DNA of 64,000 bases from Candidatus Anaerostipes excrementavium. Its GTDB lineage: Bacteria; Bacillota; Clostridia; Lachnospirales; Lachnospiraceae. Position 1 is the stretch's first letter, and the number at the start of each line of letters is the position of its first letter. Shown one piece after another: positions 25,821 to 33,825 of this stretch. The notes beneath the pieces were generated by a model. That model was not told the DNA's origin. It searched no databases and worked only from the letters and a program-made list of their open reading frames with translations. The position numbers and the translations under genes were made by a program. Location: positions 1 through 64,000 of the forward strand of contig DXEM01000019.1 of NCBI GenBank assembly GCA_019114985.1. The letters are read 5' to 3'.

Positions 25821-26639
25821 CTAATGAACCGTATCTATTCTGAATAATTGATACAAATCTTTTCTTCGGTTTGTAAATACAGGGTTTTCCTGTCGGGCTC
25901 TATCGATTTGATCGAGTTCAATCTCCCCGACCAGGAGCCCTTCTCCTAACCCTCCCCGCAGAATCTCTCTTCCATAAGGGTCAAATCCAAGGCTTCTTCC
26001 CATATAATGTTCTCCGCAATGACAGCATCCAAATACATACATTTCATTCTCAATGGCCCTGGCTTGCAGCAGGACTTTCCATTGCATGAATTTTCCTTCT
26101 CCCGAAACCCAGGCAGAAGGATACAGCATCATTTCTGTCCCTTCCAAAGCTTCAAGGCGAGCTAGCTCAGGAAAGCGCAGATCATAACAAGTCCCAATCC
26201 CCAATCTCCCAATCGGAGAATCTATCGGCTGGAAAATCTGATCCCCGGGAATGGTCTGTTTCGACTCTTTCCATTGGTAAGCATCAAACAAATGCGCCTT
26301 TCTGTAAAATCCTCTTTGGTTCCCCTCACTGTCAGATACGATGATCGTATTATAACTGCGCCCTTTTTCTTCTCCGATTTCATTCATTCCAAATGCCATC
26401 CAGATTCCATATCGTTTCCCAATATTTCTCATCTCCTGCACAAATTCTCCATCGATTTTTTGTCCTTTTCCCTGGTAGGAGCCGTCTCGCAGAGGATAAT
26501 AGGTCATAAAATATTCAGGGAACAACAGCAGCTTCACCTGCTGTCTCGCTGCTTCCCGGGCATATTTGTCTGCTTTTTTTATATTTTCTTTCCAATCTGC
26601 CGAAGAATCAACCTGCGCCAATCCGATTTTTTTTATCAT
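25821..26639 (-). CDS. Carbon-nitrogen hydrolase (nitrilase superfamily)
   Basis: The 272-residue protein has the catalytic triad motifs: Glu in LFPEYFMTY (about residue 42), Lys in YRKAHLFDA (about 110) and Cys in GTCYDLRFPEL (about 148). The layout fits omega-amidase/Nit2-like hydrolases, which remove ammonia from alpha-ketoglutaramate. Other small amides are possible substrates. It lies 11 bases behind the DUF1848 gene and is probably co-transcribed with it. Confidence 0.88.
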   Translation of the reverse strand: MIKKIGLAQVDSSADWKENIKKADKYAREAARQQVKLLLFPEYFMTYYPLRDGSYQGKGQKIDGEFVQEMRNIGKRYGIWMAFGMNEIGEEKGRSYNTIIVSDSEGNQRGFYRKAHLFDAYQWKESKQTIPGDQIFQPIDSPIGRLGIGTCYDLRFPELARLEALEGTEMMLYPSAWVSGEGKFMQWKVLLQARAIENEMYVFGCCHCGEHYMGRSLGFDPYGREILRGGLGEGLLVGEIELDQIDRARQENPVFTNRRKDLYQLFRIDTVH

Positions 26640-26650
26640 CTTTTTCTCCT

Positions 26651-27580
26651 TTAAAATAAACGTAATTGAGGATCAATATAAGTCTCCTGTTTTGCCTCCT
26701 GCACCGTATCTCCCGGATTTAATCTTCCAATGAGCAGGGGCGACGACGGGTCATGCAGTTTCCGATTCCAGGATACCGATTCCTGATCATAATTTGCATA
26801 GCAGTAAATACAGCCATGTCCGCATGTATTATATGCGCCGATATCCGCACCCAGCAGACATCTGCACCCTTCCCGGATCATTTTGCCGCGGGATGGTACT
26901 TCCAAATATTCCCCAATCGCCTGCTCGATCACATCCTGCCGCATACAGCCGCCGCAGTCTGCTCCATAGGGTTCCAATTCCGTTCCCTCACAGCAAGTCA
27001 TGATTTGAATTCCATTTTTCTTCCCGATTTTCACAAACTCTTTTCCGATTGCGATCCGATCTTTTCTCTCGACTCGTTTTGCCTTGGGAAAATTCCGTCT
27101 GGTCTTCTCATATAGATCAATAAAACTGATCACACATCGCTTAGTACAGCCATTTAATGCCTTCGCCATAGTCTCAAACGCATGAAAATGGTAGGCAAGG
27201 TCGTAAACATCCGTAAGAAAAATCGGATCATACCGCCAAATCACACGTTCTGCGCCAACTTTCCCGGACAGTTCCTGAAAAGAAGCTATAACCTTTTGTT
27301 TCTTGGGAACGTATGGTTCTATCTCTTCGCCGTAGGGAGTGATCGTAACATACCAAAGCTGCCGGAACGGATCCAGTTCTTTTAGTCTGGAAAGCATAGG
27401 CTCCGGGTTTTTCGTGCAGAAACAAAGGCAGTCCACTACTTCCGGATCCAAACGGTACCTTAAGATCTGCTCCGGATTATAGGGATTTCGAACCAATACA
27501 TATCCCTCCCTGATTCGTTGATAAAACCATGTACTAAAAAATGCCGGAATATCCGTTCTATTTCCTGTATTCAGTATCAT
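26651..27580 (-). CDS. DUF1848 family protein with Cys clusters
   Basis: The 309-residue protein starts NTGNRTDIPAFFSTWFYQRI, has CLCFCTKNPEPML, and ends with a Cys-rich block CGHGCIYCYANYDQ preceded by CGGCMRQD. This is the DUF1848 family, distantly like SPL/radical-SAM enzymes in its CxxxCxxC arrangement. An iron-sulfur cofactor is likely, but the reaction is unknown. The CDS ends with DPQLRLF. Confidence 0.88.
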   Translation of the reverse strand: MILNTGNRTDIPAFFSTWFYQRIREGYVLVRNPYNPEQILRYRLDPEVVDCLCFCTKNPEPMLSRLKELDPFRQLWYVTITPYGEEIEPYVPKKQKVIASFQELSGKVGAERVIWRYDPIFLTDVYDLAYHFHAFETMAKALNGCTKRCVISFIDLYEKTRRNFPKAKRVERKDRIAIGKEFVKIGKKNGIQIMTCCEGTELEPYGADCGGCMRQDVIEQAIGEYLEVPSRGKMIREGCRCLLGADIGAYNTCGHGCIYCYANYDQESVSWNRKLHDPSSPLLIGRLNPGDTVQEAKQETYIDPQLRLF

Positions 27581-27700
27581 ATTTTTCCCTTTCCTTTTGT
27601 ATTATCTTATCACATGGAATCCAAAAAGAAACACTTTCTTCTTATTTCGACACTTTGTCTCTGTCTTTGGCATATCCTAAGAAAAAAAGGAATGATATCT

Positions 27701-27859
27701 ATGTTTGGCAATACACGACGCAGACCTGGCTGTCCGCCTTGTCCTCCATGCCGATGCGGCAGGGATCGATGGGATAACCGCAGAGATGATCGCAGGGACG
27801 ACCGCAGAGATGACCGACGAGATGATCGCAGAGATCATCGGCAAGACTGGAGATCATAA
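27701..27859 (+). CDS. Small Cys/Pro-Arg/Asp repeat protein
   Basis: I place the start at the ATG at 27701 (MFGNTRRRPG), ten bases after AAAAAAAGG, giving 52 residues. The earlier ORF-track start reads through unrelated sequence. After CPPCPPCRCG the protein is a run of DDRR units encoded by imperfect 12-bp repeats (GATGACCGCAGR-like), ending DHRQDWRS. Similar short Cys/Pro plus RD-repeat proteins occur in spore formers, but I assign no function. A terminator follows. Confidence 0.6.
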   Translation: MFGNTRRRPGCPPCPPCRCGRDRWDNRRDDRRDDRRDDRRDDRRDHRQDWRS

Positions 27860-27871
27860 AGAATAAGAAAG

Positions 27872-27894
27872 AATCCTGCTTTGCTGGATTTTTC
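27872..27894 (+). terminator. Short terminator
   Basis: AATCC(t)GC-TTT-GC(t)GGATT is followed by TTTC, directly after the small repeat-protein gene. Confidence 0.6.
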
Positions 27895-27920
27895 GCCTGC
27901 GGCGGGGCGCTTTAGTGACG

Positions 27921-28050
27921 TTTTCCACACCGCCGCAGTGCGTCTTCGTTCCACTCCGGTCGGCGCAGAGCAAATGTCCACCGGACATTTTGCGCCCTCG
28001 CGGAGCGTTTTATTTCATAGGATTGGAGTTTCCTATGAAATAAAAAAAAC
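27921..28050 (+). repeat. Dispersed repeat element, copy 2
   Basis: It starts with TTTTCCACACCGCCGCAGTG, which is identical to copy 3. An internal hairpin follows (GCAAATGTCC-ACC-GGACATTTTGC), then CTCGCGGAGC, and a final hairpin TTTATTTCATAGGA...TCCTATGAAATAAA with a run of A. It contains no ORF. Together with copy 3 it flanks the nuclease gene in direct orientation. The bases up to 28108 show only a small hairpin (CAGTCA/TGACTG). Confidence 0.7.
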
Positions 28051-28108
28051 AGTCATTTCTGACTGACAAACAATACGCAAAATATGCTTCTTTCTGAATT
28101 CAAAAATA

Positions 28109-28200
28109 AGAAGTTATCCGGCAGGCGTCGCCTCTCCTGCATCTCTTTTGACCCAAAGGGTGCGTGGCTGCAACGAATTTTACCACCTCAGATAACTTCT
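28109..28200 (-). ncRNA. Candidate structured RNA or elaborate 3' end
   Basis: A perfect 10-bp outer stem (AGAAGTTATC / GATAACTTCT) closes 72 bases. On the minus strand these contain three further small stems: GTGG...CCAC, ACCC-TTT-GGGT, and GCAGG...CCTGC. The result is a multibranch fold. It is followed by TTATTTTTG. It begins 34 bases after the stop of the nuclease gene on the same strand. I match it to no known riboswitch or ribozyme. A plain terminator with a large loop is the simple alternative. Confidence 0.4.
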
Positions 28201-28233
28201 CATTAATTTTATTATATCTAGATTATATAATGT

Positions 28234-28611
28234 TTATTCTTTTTTGTAAAGGATTGTTTTGTTTCTCAAATAATTCTGCAATCTTCTTTCACTTATCTTC
28301 CAACATGATATTATTGAATTTTTGTAATTAGGGTTATCACCTGAAGTACATATCCTTAATACTATTTGGGTGTATTCTTTTCCCGTCTTTATTTTTTTAA
28401 TGATAAGCCCTGTATTCTTATGTTTATCTTCCATGATAAAATCTGGTTCCCAAATAATCTCTGATAAATAATCAATAACTTCTTTATAAGCCTCTGGGTG
28501 TCTTTCCAATATATGTTGTATCTGATTGTCTGTAATGATGACCTCATCTGTTATAATATCCTTCGTAATGCAGCTGTAAATATCGCGATTAATTTTCCCT
28601 ACTGAATGCAC
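28234..28611 (-). CDS. PBECR-like (Barnase/EndoU/ColicinE5-RelE fold) nuclease
   Basis: The C-terminal part carries the pattern of phage-associated PBECR nucleases: ITDNQIQHILERHPEAY, then FIMEDKHKNTGLIIKKI, then YTQIVLRI and a final CWKISERRLQNYLRNK. I chose the GTG at 28611 (MHSVGKIN after AGAGGG), giving 125 residues. The ORF-track TTG at 28635 sits right at the expected transcription start. The gene is clearly AT-richer than its neighbours and lies between two direct repeats. No immunity-like gene is adjacent. RNase activity is inferred from the fold only. Confidence 0.65.
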   Translation of the reverse strand: MHSVGKINRDIYSCITKDIITDEVIITDNQIQHILERHPEAYKEVIDYLSEIIWEPDFIMEDKHKNTGLIIKKIKTGKEYTQIVLRICTSGDNPNYKNSIISCWKISERRLQNYLRNKTILYKKE

Positions 28612-28642
28612 CTGAACGCCCTCTTTTGTAATCAATAAATTA

Positions 28643-28670
28643 ATTATATCAAAATTAATCGCTTTTTCAA
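28643..28670 (-). promoter_or_regulatory. Promoter of the PBECR-like gene
   Basis: On the minus strand TTGAAA is followed after 16 bases by TATAAT, so the gene probably has its own constitutive promoter. Confidence 0.65.
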
Positions 28671-28695
28671 CTGATTACTTAAAAATTTCCCATTA

Positions 28696-28775
28696 TTTTC
28701 CACACCGCCGCAGTGTGGTTCTCGCGGAGCCGTTTTTATTTCATAGGATTGGAGTTTCTGTAAAATAGAAAAAAT
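28696..28775 (+). repeat. Dispersed repeat element, copy 3
   Basis: It shares the first 20 bases (TTTTCCACACCGCCGCAGTG) with copy 2, then TCTCGCGGAGC-like and TTTATTTCATAGGATTGGAG. The middle hairpin block is missing and the right arm of the last hairpin is degenerate (TTTCTGTAAAATAG). It lies between the nuclease gene and the tRNA gene. Confidence 0.7.
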
Positions 28776-28806
28776 GCCATCCCCGGCTCTCGCCAAAAAC
28801 AGCATC
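28768..28806 (-). terminator. Probable terminator of tRNA-Lys
   Basis: On the minus strand ATGC...TTTTGGC-GAGA-GCCGGGG...GGCAT is followed by TTTTTTC. The outer stem is imperfect. Confidence 0.5.
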
Positions 28807-28811
28807 TTTAG

Positions 28812-28884
28812 TACGCGATGAGGGGTTCGAACCCTCGACACCCTGATTAAGAGTCAGGTGCTCTGCCAGCTGAGCTAATCACGC
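28812..28884 (-). tRNA. tRNA-Lys (anticodon CTT)
   Basis: The 73-nt gene folds as a cloverleaf. The acceptor is GCGTGAT/ATCGCGT with two wobble pairs. The D arm has GCTCAGCTGGCAGAGC, the anticodon arm is CCTGA-CTCTTAA-TCAGG, and the T arm is GAGGG-TTCGAAC-CCCTC. The anticodon CTT reads AAG. CCA is not encoded. Confidence 0.95.
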
Positions 28885-29051
28885 ATATCTTATTTAATTT
28901 CGCCTCATCTCTGACGCAAGAATTATTATATATGATTGTTTCCAAGAATGCAAGCACAAATTTAATTTTTTTTCATTTTTCTGTTTTCACTTGTGAAATC
29001 AAGCTTCTGAAATTATAATAAGGTTATCATGAAAAAAGGAGGCCCGCCTCT

Positions 29052-30230
29052 ATGGCTGGAAATCATAAATTTGAATCAAACAAAAAATATTTTACGATTT
29101 GTATCTACACTATTGCCGTAATTCTGATCGGTTGTATCATCTTTCAATTTGTTACACAGTGGGACGTAACGAAATCTCTGATTACAGAACTATGGGATAT
29201 TTTATTCCCATTTTTCTTAGGATTTTTGATTGCTTACATCATTAATCCGGTGGTTGGATTCTTCCAGCGGAATCTTTTTTCAAAGATCATCCCTGACACA
29301 CACAAACGCTTGTGCAGAGGAATTTCCATTTTATTCAGTTACCTTTTATTTCTTGGCGGACTTGCCGTCTGCCTGATTTTCGTTATCCCCCAGCTGATCG
29401 AAAGCATTCAGGAACTTTCTCTTCAAATTCCTGGAATTTACAATACACTCACTGATCTGTCTGATCGATATCTGAAATCAAGCACCAGTATTCTGCCAAG
29501 TGAAGTTATTGAAACCATTGAAACAAAGACATTGCCTAAACTGATGTCTCTCACGAACGATCTGATTTCAAATCTGATTCCGTGGATTTATAATATAACA
29601 GTTTCTTTGGCAAAATGGATGTTTAATCTTATTATCGCCCTCGTTACTTCTATTTACATGACCGCGGATAAGAAGATTATAATCAAGTTTTTGAAAAGAT
29701 TTGTTTTGGCAATTTTTTCAGAAAAAACTTCTTATTCCGTTTTAAGAAAATGTAAGGACTGCCATAAGATTTTTTCCAGTTTCATCATCGGAAAATCTAT
29801 CGACTCCCTGATTATTGGGATTTTATGCTTTTTGCTGATGACGCTCCTGCATCTTCCATATGCCGTTTTGATCAGCGTCATTGTCGGAATTACCAATATG
29901 ATCCCTTATTTCGGACCATTCATCGGAGCAGTGCCGGGCGCTTTCATCTTATTTATTGTCAGCCCGATGAAAGCTTTGATTTTCATTATTATGGTGTTCC
30001 TGCTGCAGCAATTTGACGGTTTTATTCTCGGTCCTAAGATTCTCGGAGAATCTACCGGAGTAAGGCCATTGTTAATCTTATTTTCTATCACGGTCGGCGG
30101 CGCTTACTTTGGTCCTCTGGGCATGTTCCTTGGCGTTCCGTTTTTTGCCTGCGTCCAATACCTGATTGAAAATTGGGTGGATTATCGATTATACAAGAAA
30201 AAAATAACCTTATCTGAAAAGGATCTTTAA
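29052..30230 (+). CDS. AI-2E family transporter (TqsA/PerM-like)
   Basis: The 392-residue membrane protein has the family's layout. Helices at about 16-40 and 50-75 include LWDILFPFFLGFLIAYIINP. A soluble segment (about 110-190) follows, then a helix-rich C-terminal half with GITNMIPYFGPFIGAVPG. Members export diverse small solutes or act in Na+(Li+)/H+ exchange, so the quorum-signal label should not be taken literally. AAGGAGG precedes the ATG. It is a single gene ending at a strong terminator. Confidence 0.88.
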   Translation: MAGNHKFESNKKYFTICIYTIAVILIGCIIFQFVTQWDVTKSLITELWDILFPFFLGFLIAYIINPVVGFFQRNLFSKIIPDTHKRLCRGISILFSYLLFLGGLAVCLIFVIPQLIESIQELSLQIPGIYNTLTDLSDRYLKSSTSILPSEVIETIETKTLPKLMSLTNDLISNLIPWIYNITVSLAKWMFNLIIALVTSIYMTADKKIIIKFLKRFVLAIFSEKTSYSVLRKCKDCHKIFSSFIIGKSIDSLIIGILCFLLMTLLHLPYAVLISVIVGITNMIPYFGPFIGAVPGAFILFIVSPMKALIFIIMVFLLQQFDGFILGPKILGESTGVRPLLILFSITVGGAYFGPLGMFLGVPFFACVQYLIENWVDYRLYKKKITLSEKDL

Positions 30231-30235
30231 AACTA

Positions 30236-30265
30236 CACCGGTCGAAAAAACGACCGGTGCATTTT
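30236..30265. terminator. Bidirectional terminator
   Basis: The perfect stem CACCGGTCG-AAAAAA-CGACCGGTG is flanked by T-rich sequence on the plus-strand exit and separates two convergent genes. Confidence 0.85.
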
Positions 30266-32048
30266 ATTTCTGCTGTTCTATTTTCTCCGTCAGATCATTG
30301 AGATAGACCCATCGATCCATTTTCTCTTCCAGCATTTTTTCTGCTTCTTCTTTTTGCTGTACCAATTCGGCTAGCTTCCCGGAATTCGTAGCATTTTCTA
30401 TCATATCTTGATCCAGTTTTTCGATTTTTTCTTCCAGCGCCGCGATTTCATCATCAATCGTTTCATAATCTCTTTGTTCCTGGAATGTAAATTTCAATTT
30501 TTTCTGGTGCGTTTTTTGAAATTTCTTTCCTTTCTTCTCTTTTTGTTCTTTTGGAATTTCGCTTTTCCTTGCTTTTACCTTATCTAAATAATCCGTATAT
30601 CCGCCTTCGTACTGTGTTAGTTTTCCACCCTCTTCGAATGCAAAGATACGGCTGACAACCCGATCCAGAAAATAACGGTCGTGGGAAACGGTAATAACGA
30701 TTCCCTGGAAAGAATCCAGATAATCTTCTAAGATCGTTAATGTCGCAATATCTAAGTCATTGGTCGGCTCGTCCAAAATCAATACATTCGGAGCTTCCAT
30801 CAAGACTTTTAACAGATATAAACGCCGTTTCTCACCGCCTGACAGCCTGTTAAGAGGTGTATATTGAAGTTCCGGCGGGAACAGGAATCTCTCCAGCATC
30901 TGAGATGCACTGGCCTGTCCTTTTGCTGTTTGAATATATTCCGCCGTGTCTCGAATATAATCAATGACACGGATGTCTCCATCCATCTCCTGATTTTCCT
31001 GCGCAAAATAACCGATCTTTACCGTATCCCCTAAAATAATCTCGCCTTCATCCGGCGTAAGAAGCCCCATAATCATTTTCATCATGGTAGACTTTCCACA
31101 TCCATTGGGACCTATAAATCCTAATCGGTCTTCTTTTAATACAATGTAAGAAAAATCTGAAATCAGCTGCCGTCCCTGGAATCCTTTGGACACATGGGAC
31201 AATTCGATTGTCTTTTTTCCTAAACGGCTGCTAAGGGAATCGATCTCCACTTGCTGCTGCATCTTCGGTCCTTTGGCGTTTTTCAACGCTTCAAAACGTT
31301 CGGTTCTTGCTCTCTGTCTGGTTCCCCTGGCTTTTACGCCCTGCTTCATCCATTCCATTTCTACGCGAAGCAGACTCTGCCTTTTTCTCTCAGAAGCAAT
31401 TTCCATTTCTTCCCGCTGTGCCTTTAACTCCAGGAACCCGGAGTAATTGGCATCATATTCATACAGCTTGCCCTGATCGATCTCAACTATTTTATTGGTC
31501 ACACGATCTAAGAAATAACGATCATGGGTTACCATGATCAAAACGCCTTTGAATTGATTCAAATAATCTTCCAGCCAAAGAACCATATCATTGTCCAAGT
31601 GGTTGGTCGGTTCATCCAAAATCAAGATTTCCGCAGGATCGACCAATGTCCTTGCCAAGGCAGCTCTTTTTCGCTCTCCTCCGGATAAATGCTGTGTCTT
31701 TTCCTCAAAGTCATAGATTCCGAGCCTTGTTAAAATGGTTTTGGCTTCACTTTCCGTCTGCCAATCCTGATGTTCCTTTCCTTCCATAACATAAGAAAGA
31801 ATCGCAGGATTTCCGGAAAACTCCGGATTCTGCGGCAGATAAGATACCCGGATCCCATTTCCCCGGATAATTTCTCCTTCATCCGTTTCCTCCAAACCTG
31901 CTATGATCTTTAATAGCGTCGTCTTCCCGGTCCCATTCACTCCGATGATTCCGATTTTGTCTCCCTGATGAATTCCAAGCGACACATCATCAAAAATTAC
32001 TTTTTCTCCATAAATTTTATGTATATGCTCAATATTCAGTACGTTCAT
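30264..32048 (-). CDS. ABC-F family ATPase (Uup/YdiF type)
   Basis: The 594-residue protein has two ABC domains. Domain 1 has GVNGTGKTT, LSGGERKRAALA and LDEPTNHLD. Domain 2 has GPNGCGKST, LSGGEKRRLYLL and LDEPTNDLD. A linker with basic helices joins them (about residues 220-290), and a C-terminal coiled coil ends the protein (about 535-590). There are no membrane helices. ABC-F proteins act on the ribosomal E site in translation or antibiotic protection. The C-terminal coil resembles Uup rather than the known resistance types, so a housekeeping role is more likely. Confidence 0.92.
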   Translation of the reverse strand: MNVLNIEHIHKIYGEKVIFDDVSLGIHQGDKIGIIGVNGTGKTTLLKIIAGLEETDEGEIIRGNGIRVSYLPQNPEFSGNPAILSYVMEGKEHQDWQTESEAKTILTRLGIYDFEEKTQHLSGGERKRAALARTLVDPAEILILDEPTNHLDNDMVLWLEDYLNQFKGVLIMVTHDRYFLDRVTNKIVEIDQGKLYEYDANYSGFLELKAQREEMEIASERKRQSLLRVEMEWMKQGVKARGTRQRARTERFEALKNAKGPKMQQQVEIDSLSSRLGKKTIELSHVSKGFQGRQLISDFSYIVLKEDRLGFIGPNGCGKSTMMKMIMGLLTPDEGEIILGDTVKIGYFAQENQEMDGDIRVIDYIRDTAEYIQTAKGQASASQMLERFLFPPELQYTPLNRLSGGEKRRLYLLKVLMEAPNVLILDEPTNDLDIATLTILEDYLDSFQGIVITVSHDRYFLDRVVSRIFAFEEGGKLTQYEGGYTDYLDKVKARKSEIPKEQKEKKGKKFQKTHQKKLKFTFQEQRDYETIDDEIAALEEKIEKLDQDMIENATNSGKLAELVQQKEEAEKMLEEKMDRWVYLNDLTEKIEQQK

Positions 32049-32134
32049 CTATCTCTCCCATTTATCCCCTATCGGTCCGCAAACAAAGAATAGCCCGGCG
32101 CATGGAAAAAGCACCGGGCAATCATTCTCGTTTC

Positions 32135-32452
32135 CTATTTTACTTTGTCAATTGCCTCTTTCAGGACCTCTTTCGGCACTCCGCCGATGATCTTATCTAC
32201 GACTTCTCCATTCTTAAAGATCAAGAATGTCGGAACGGACATGATGCTGTACTGTGCTGCGATATCTCCATCTTCATCGATATCTAATTTTCCCACTTTC
32301 ACTTCTCCGTCATAGTCGTCTGCCAATTCTTCTACGACCGGCGCCATCATCTTGCATGGACCGCACCAGGTAGCAAACATGTCAACCAATACCGGCTGAT
32401 CACAGTTTAATACTTCTTCCTGAAAATTTGCTTTTGTAAATTTATATTCCAT
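32135..32452 (-). CDS. trxA: Thioredoxin
   Basis: The 105-residue protein has the active site ATWCGPCKM at residue 28, the cis-proline loop SVPTFLIF, and the GEVVDKIIGGVPKE tail of classical thioredoxins. It reduces disulfides in cytoplasmic proteins such as ribonucleotide reductase. A hairpin of GCCCGGCGC...GCACCGGGC type lies in the gap towards the ABC-F gene and may end transcription. Confidence 0.95.
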   Translation of the reverse strand: MEYKFTKANFQEEVLNCDQPVLVDMFATWCGPCKMMAPVVEELADDYDGEVKVGKLDIDEDGDIAAQYSIMSVPTFLIFKNGEVVDKIIGGVPKEVLKEAIDKVK

Positions 32453-32461
32453 TTGCTGCTC

Positions 32462-32590
32462 CTATTCTTTTCCGCACAGACATCGCTTCGCTTCTTCTAT
32501 GGACAGGCAAAATCTGCAGATCCATCGATTGACGCAAGGATGCTGATAGAGAAATAACTGTATACTTCTTTGATACCTTCTTTGCTTCAT
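32462..32590 (-). CDS. Possible 42-residue Cys-rich micro-protein
   Basis: This short ORF lies just upstream of trxA on the same strand and is not in the ORF track. It reads MKQRRYQRSIQLFLYQHPCV and then CRFC and CLCG, for five Cys in 42 residues, which suggests a metal or redox site. The ribosome binding site is weak (no clear GGAGG), so translation is uncertain. It could simply be the trxA leader. Confidence 0.35.
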   Translation of the reverse strand: MKQRRYQRSIQLFLYQHPCVNRWICRFCLSIEEAKRCLCGKE

Positions 32591-32630
32591 TATTTATTCT
32601 AACACTTTTGGTTTATCATATGCAACCAAT

Positions 32631-33275
32631 TTACGATTCATGCCGGTATGCCGTCAAACGGCAAATAGGATTCCCTTTTGCAGAAAATTTTTCCTCGTAT
32701 TCTGTCATCACATTCCCTTCATTATATTCGCTGTGATGAAGATCATAGGTATAATTCTCCAAAATCCATCCGGCTTCCTCGACCTGCTCCAATGAAAAGT
32801 CAAACAAATCTTTGTTGTCGGTTTTGAAAACGATCCTTCCGTCACTGGTCAAAATATTGTCATAACGCTCCAAGAATCTGACAGAAGTCAGGCGTCTTTT
32901 TGCATGGCGGTCTTTCGGCCATGGGTCTGAAAAATTCAGATAGATCCGACTTACCTCGCCTTTTTCAAAAACATTTTCAATATCTTCCGCATCCATACGA
33001 ATCAATCGAAGATTCTTTCCTTCAAAATCCTCTGTCTTTTCTACGGCACGGACCAAAACACTGGAATACTTTTCAATCCCGATATAATTCACCTCCGGAT
33101 TCCTCCTTGCCATCTCCAAAATGAACTTCCCTTTGCCCATTCCCACTTCGATATGGATCGGATTCTGATTTCCGAATTCTTCTGCCCATCTGCCTTTATA
33201 AGTCTCAGGTTCCTGGATTGAAAAACAGCTTTCTATGATCGTTTCCTTTGCTCCCGGTACATTTCTCAAACGCAT
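32631..33275 (-). CDS. trmB: tRNA (guanine-N7-)-methyltransferase
   Basis: The 214-residue protein has the SAM-binding segment HIEVGMGKGKFILEMA, then NYIGIEKYSSVLVRA, the catalytic region NFSDPWPKDRHAKRRLT, and YEEKFSAKGNPICRL at the C-terminus. It makes m7G46 in tRNA. The length and motifs are standard. It is divergent from the CYTH gene. Confidence 0.95.
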   Translation of the reverse strand: MRLRNVPGAKETIIESCFSIQEPETYKGRWAEEFGNQNPIHIEVGMGKGKFILEMARRNPEVNYIGIEKYSSVLVRAVEKTEDFEGKNLRLIRMDAEDIENVFEKGEVSRIYLNFSDPWPKDRHAKRRLTSVRFLERYDNILTSDGRIVFKTDNKDLFDFSLEQVEEAGWILENYTYDLHHSEYNEGNVMTEYEEKFSAKGNPICRLTAYRHES

Positions 33276-33377
33276 AATTCTCTATGTGCTCCTTACTTTT
33301 TTGTTTTTTCCCAATCTTTGTTGATTATAACACAGTCACTGGTTATAATAAAGAAAAAAGAAACGGAGGGTTTTCCT

Positions 33378-33821
33378 ATGGAAATTGAACGTAAATTTAT
33401 TGTTTCAGAGCTGCCTGCTGATCTGGAAAGTTATCCCCATGCTGAGATTGAACAGGGATATTTATGTATGGAACCTGTCATTCGCATTCGTCGAATGGAT
33501 AAGGAATATTTCCTCACTTTTAAATCCAAAGGGCTGCTTTCACGTACAGAATCCGAATTCCCTCTGGATAAAAAGGCTTACGAACATCTTCTTCCGAAGA
33601 TTGATGGCATCCTGATTCAAAAGACTCGTTACAGAATTCCTACTGAACATGGCTACACGATTGAACTTGACGTATTCCACGATACCCATGAGGGACTCGT
33701 CATGGCAGAGGTGGAATTTCCAAGCGAAGAAGCTGCTTTAGAATATGAAGGGCCGGAATGGCTGGGCGATGAGGTGACCTTTGATGCAAGGTATCAAAAT
33801 AATAATCTAGCCAATCGATGA
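33378..33821 (+). CDS. CYTH domain protein
   Basis: The product is 147 residues from the ATG at 33378, which has GGAGGG nine bases upstream. The earlier ORF start at 33318 overlaps the promoter region. It begins with the CYTH signature MEIERKF and has paired basic and acidic strands (VIRIRRMD, FLTFKSKG, VMAEVEF). CYTH enzymes act on triphosphates. This short form without a CHAD domain is most likely an inorganic triphosphatase or thiamine-triphosphatase-like enzyme rather than a cyclase. Confidence 0.88.
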   Translation: MEIERKFIVSELPADLESYPHAEIEQGYLCMEPVIRIRRMDKEYFLTFKSKGLLSRTESEFPLDKKAYEHLLPKIDGILIQKTRYRIPTEHGYTIELDVFHDTHEGLVMAEVEFPSEEAALEYEGPEWLGDEVTFDARYQNNNLANR

Positions 33822-33825
33822 ATTC

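Noticed and set aside
27768-27840. Tandem repeats that could suggest a CRISPR array
   Set aside because: The units are 12 bp with no spacers and are in frame within a DDRR-repeat coding region. No cas genes are present.
28644-28841. 65-aa minus-strand ORF
   Set aside because: It overlaps the tRNA-Lys 3' end and the dispersed repeat and has no protein family features.
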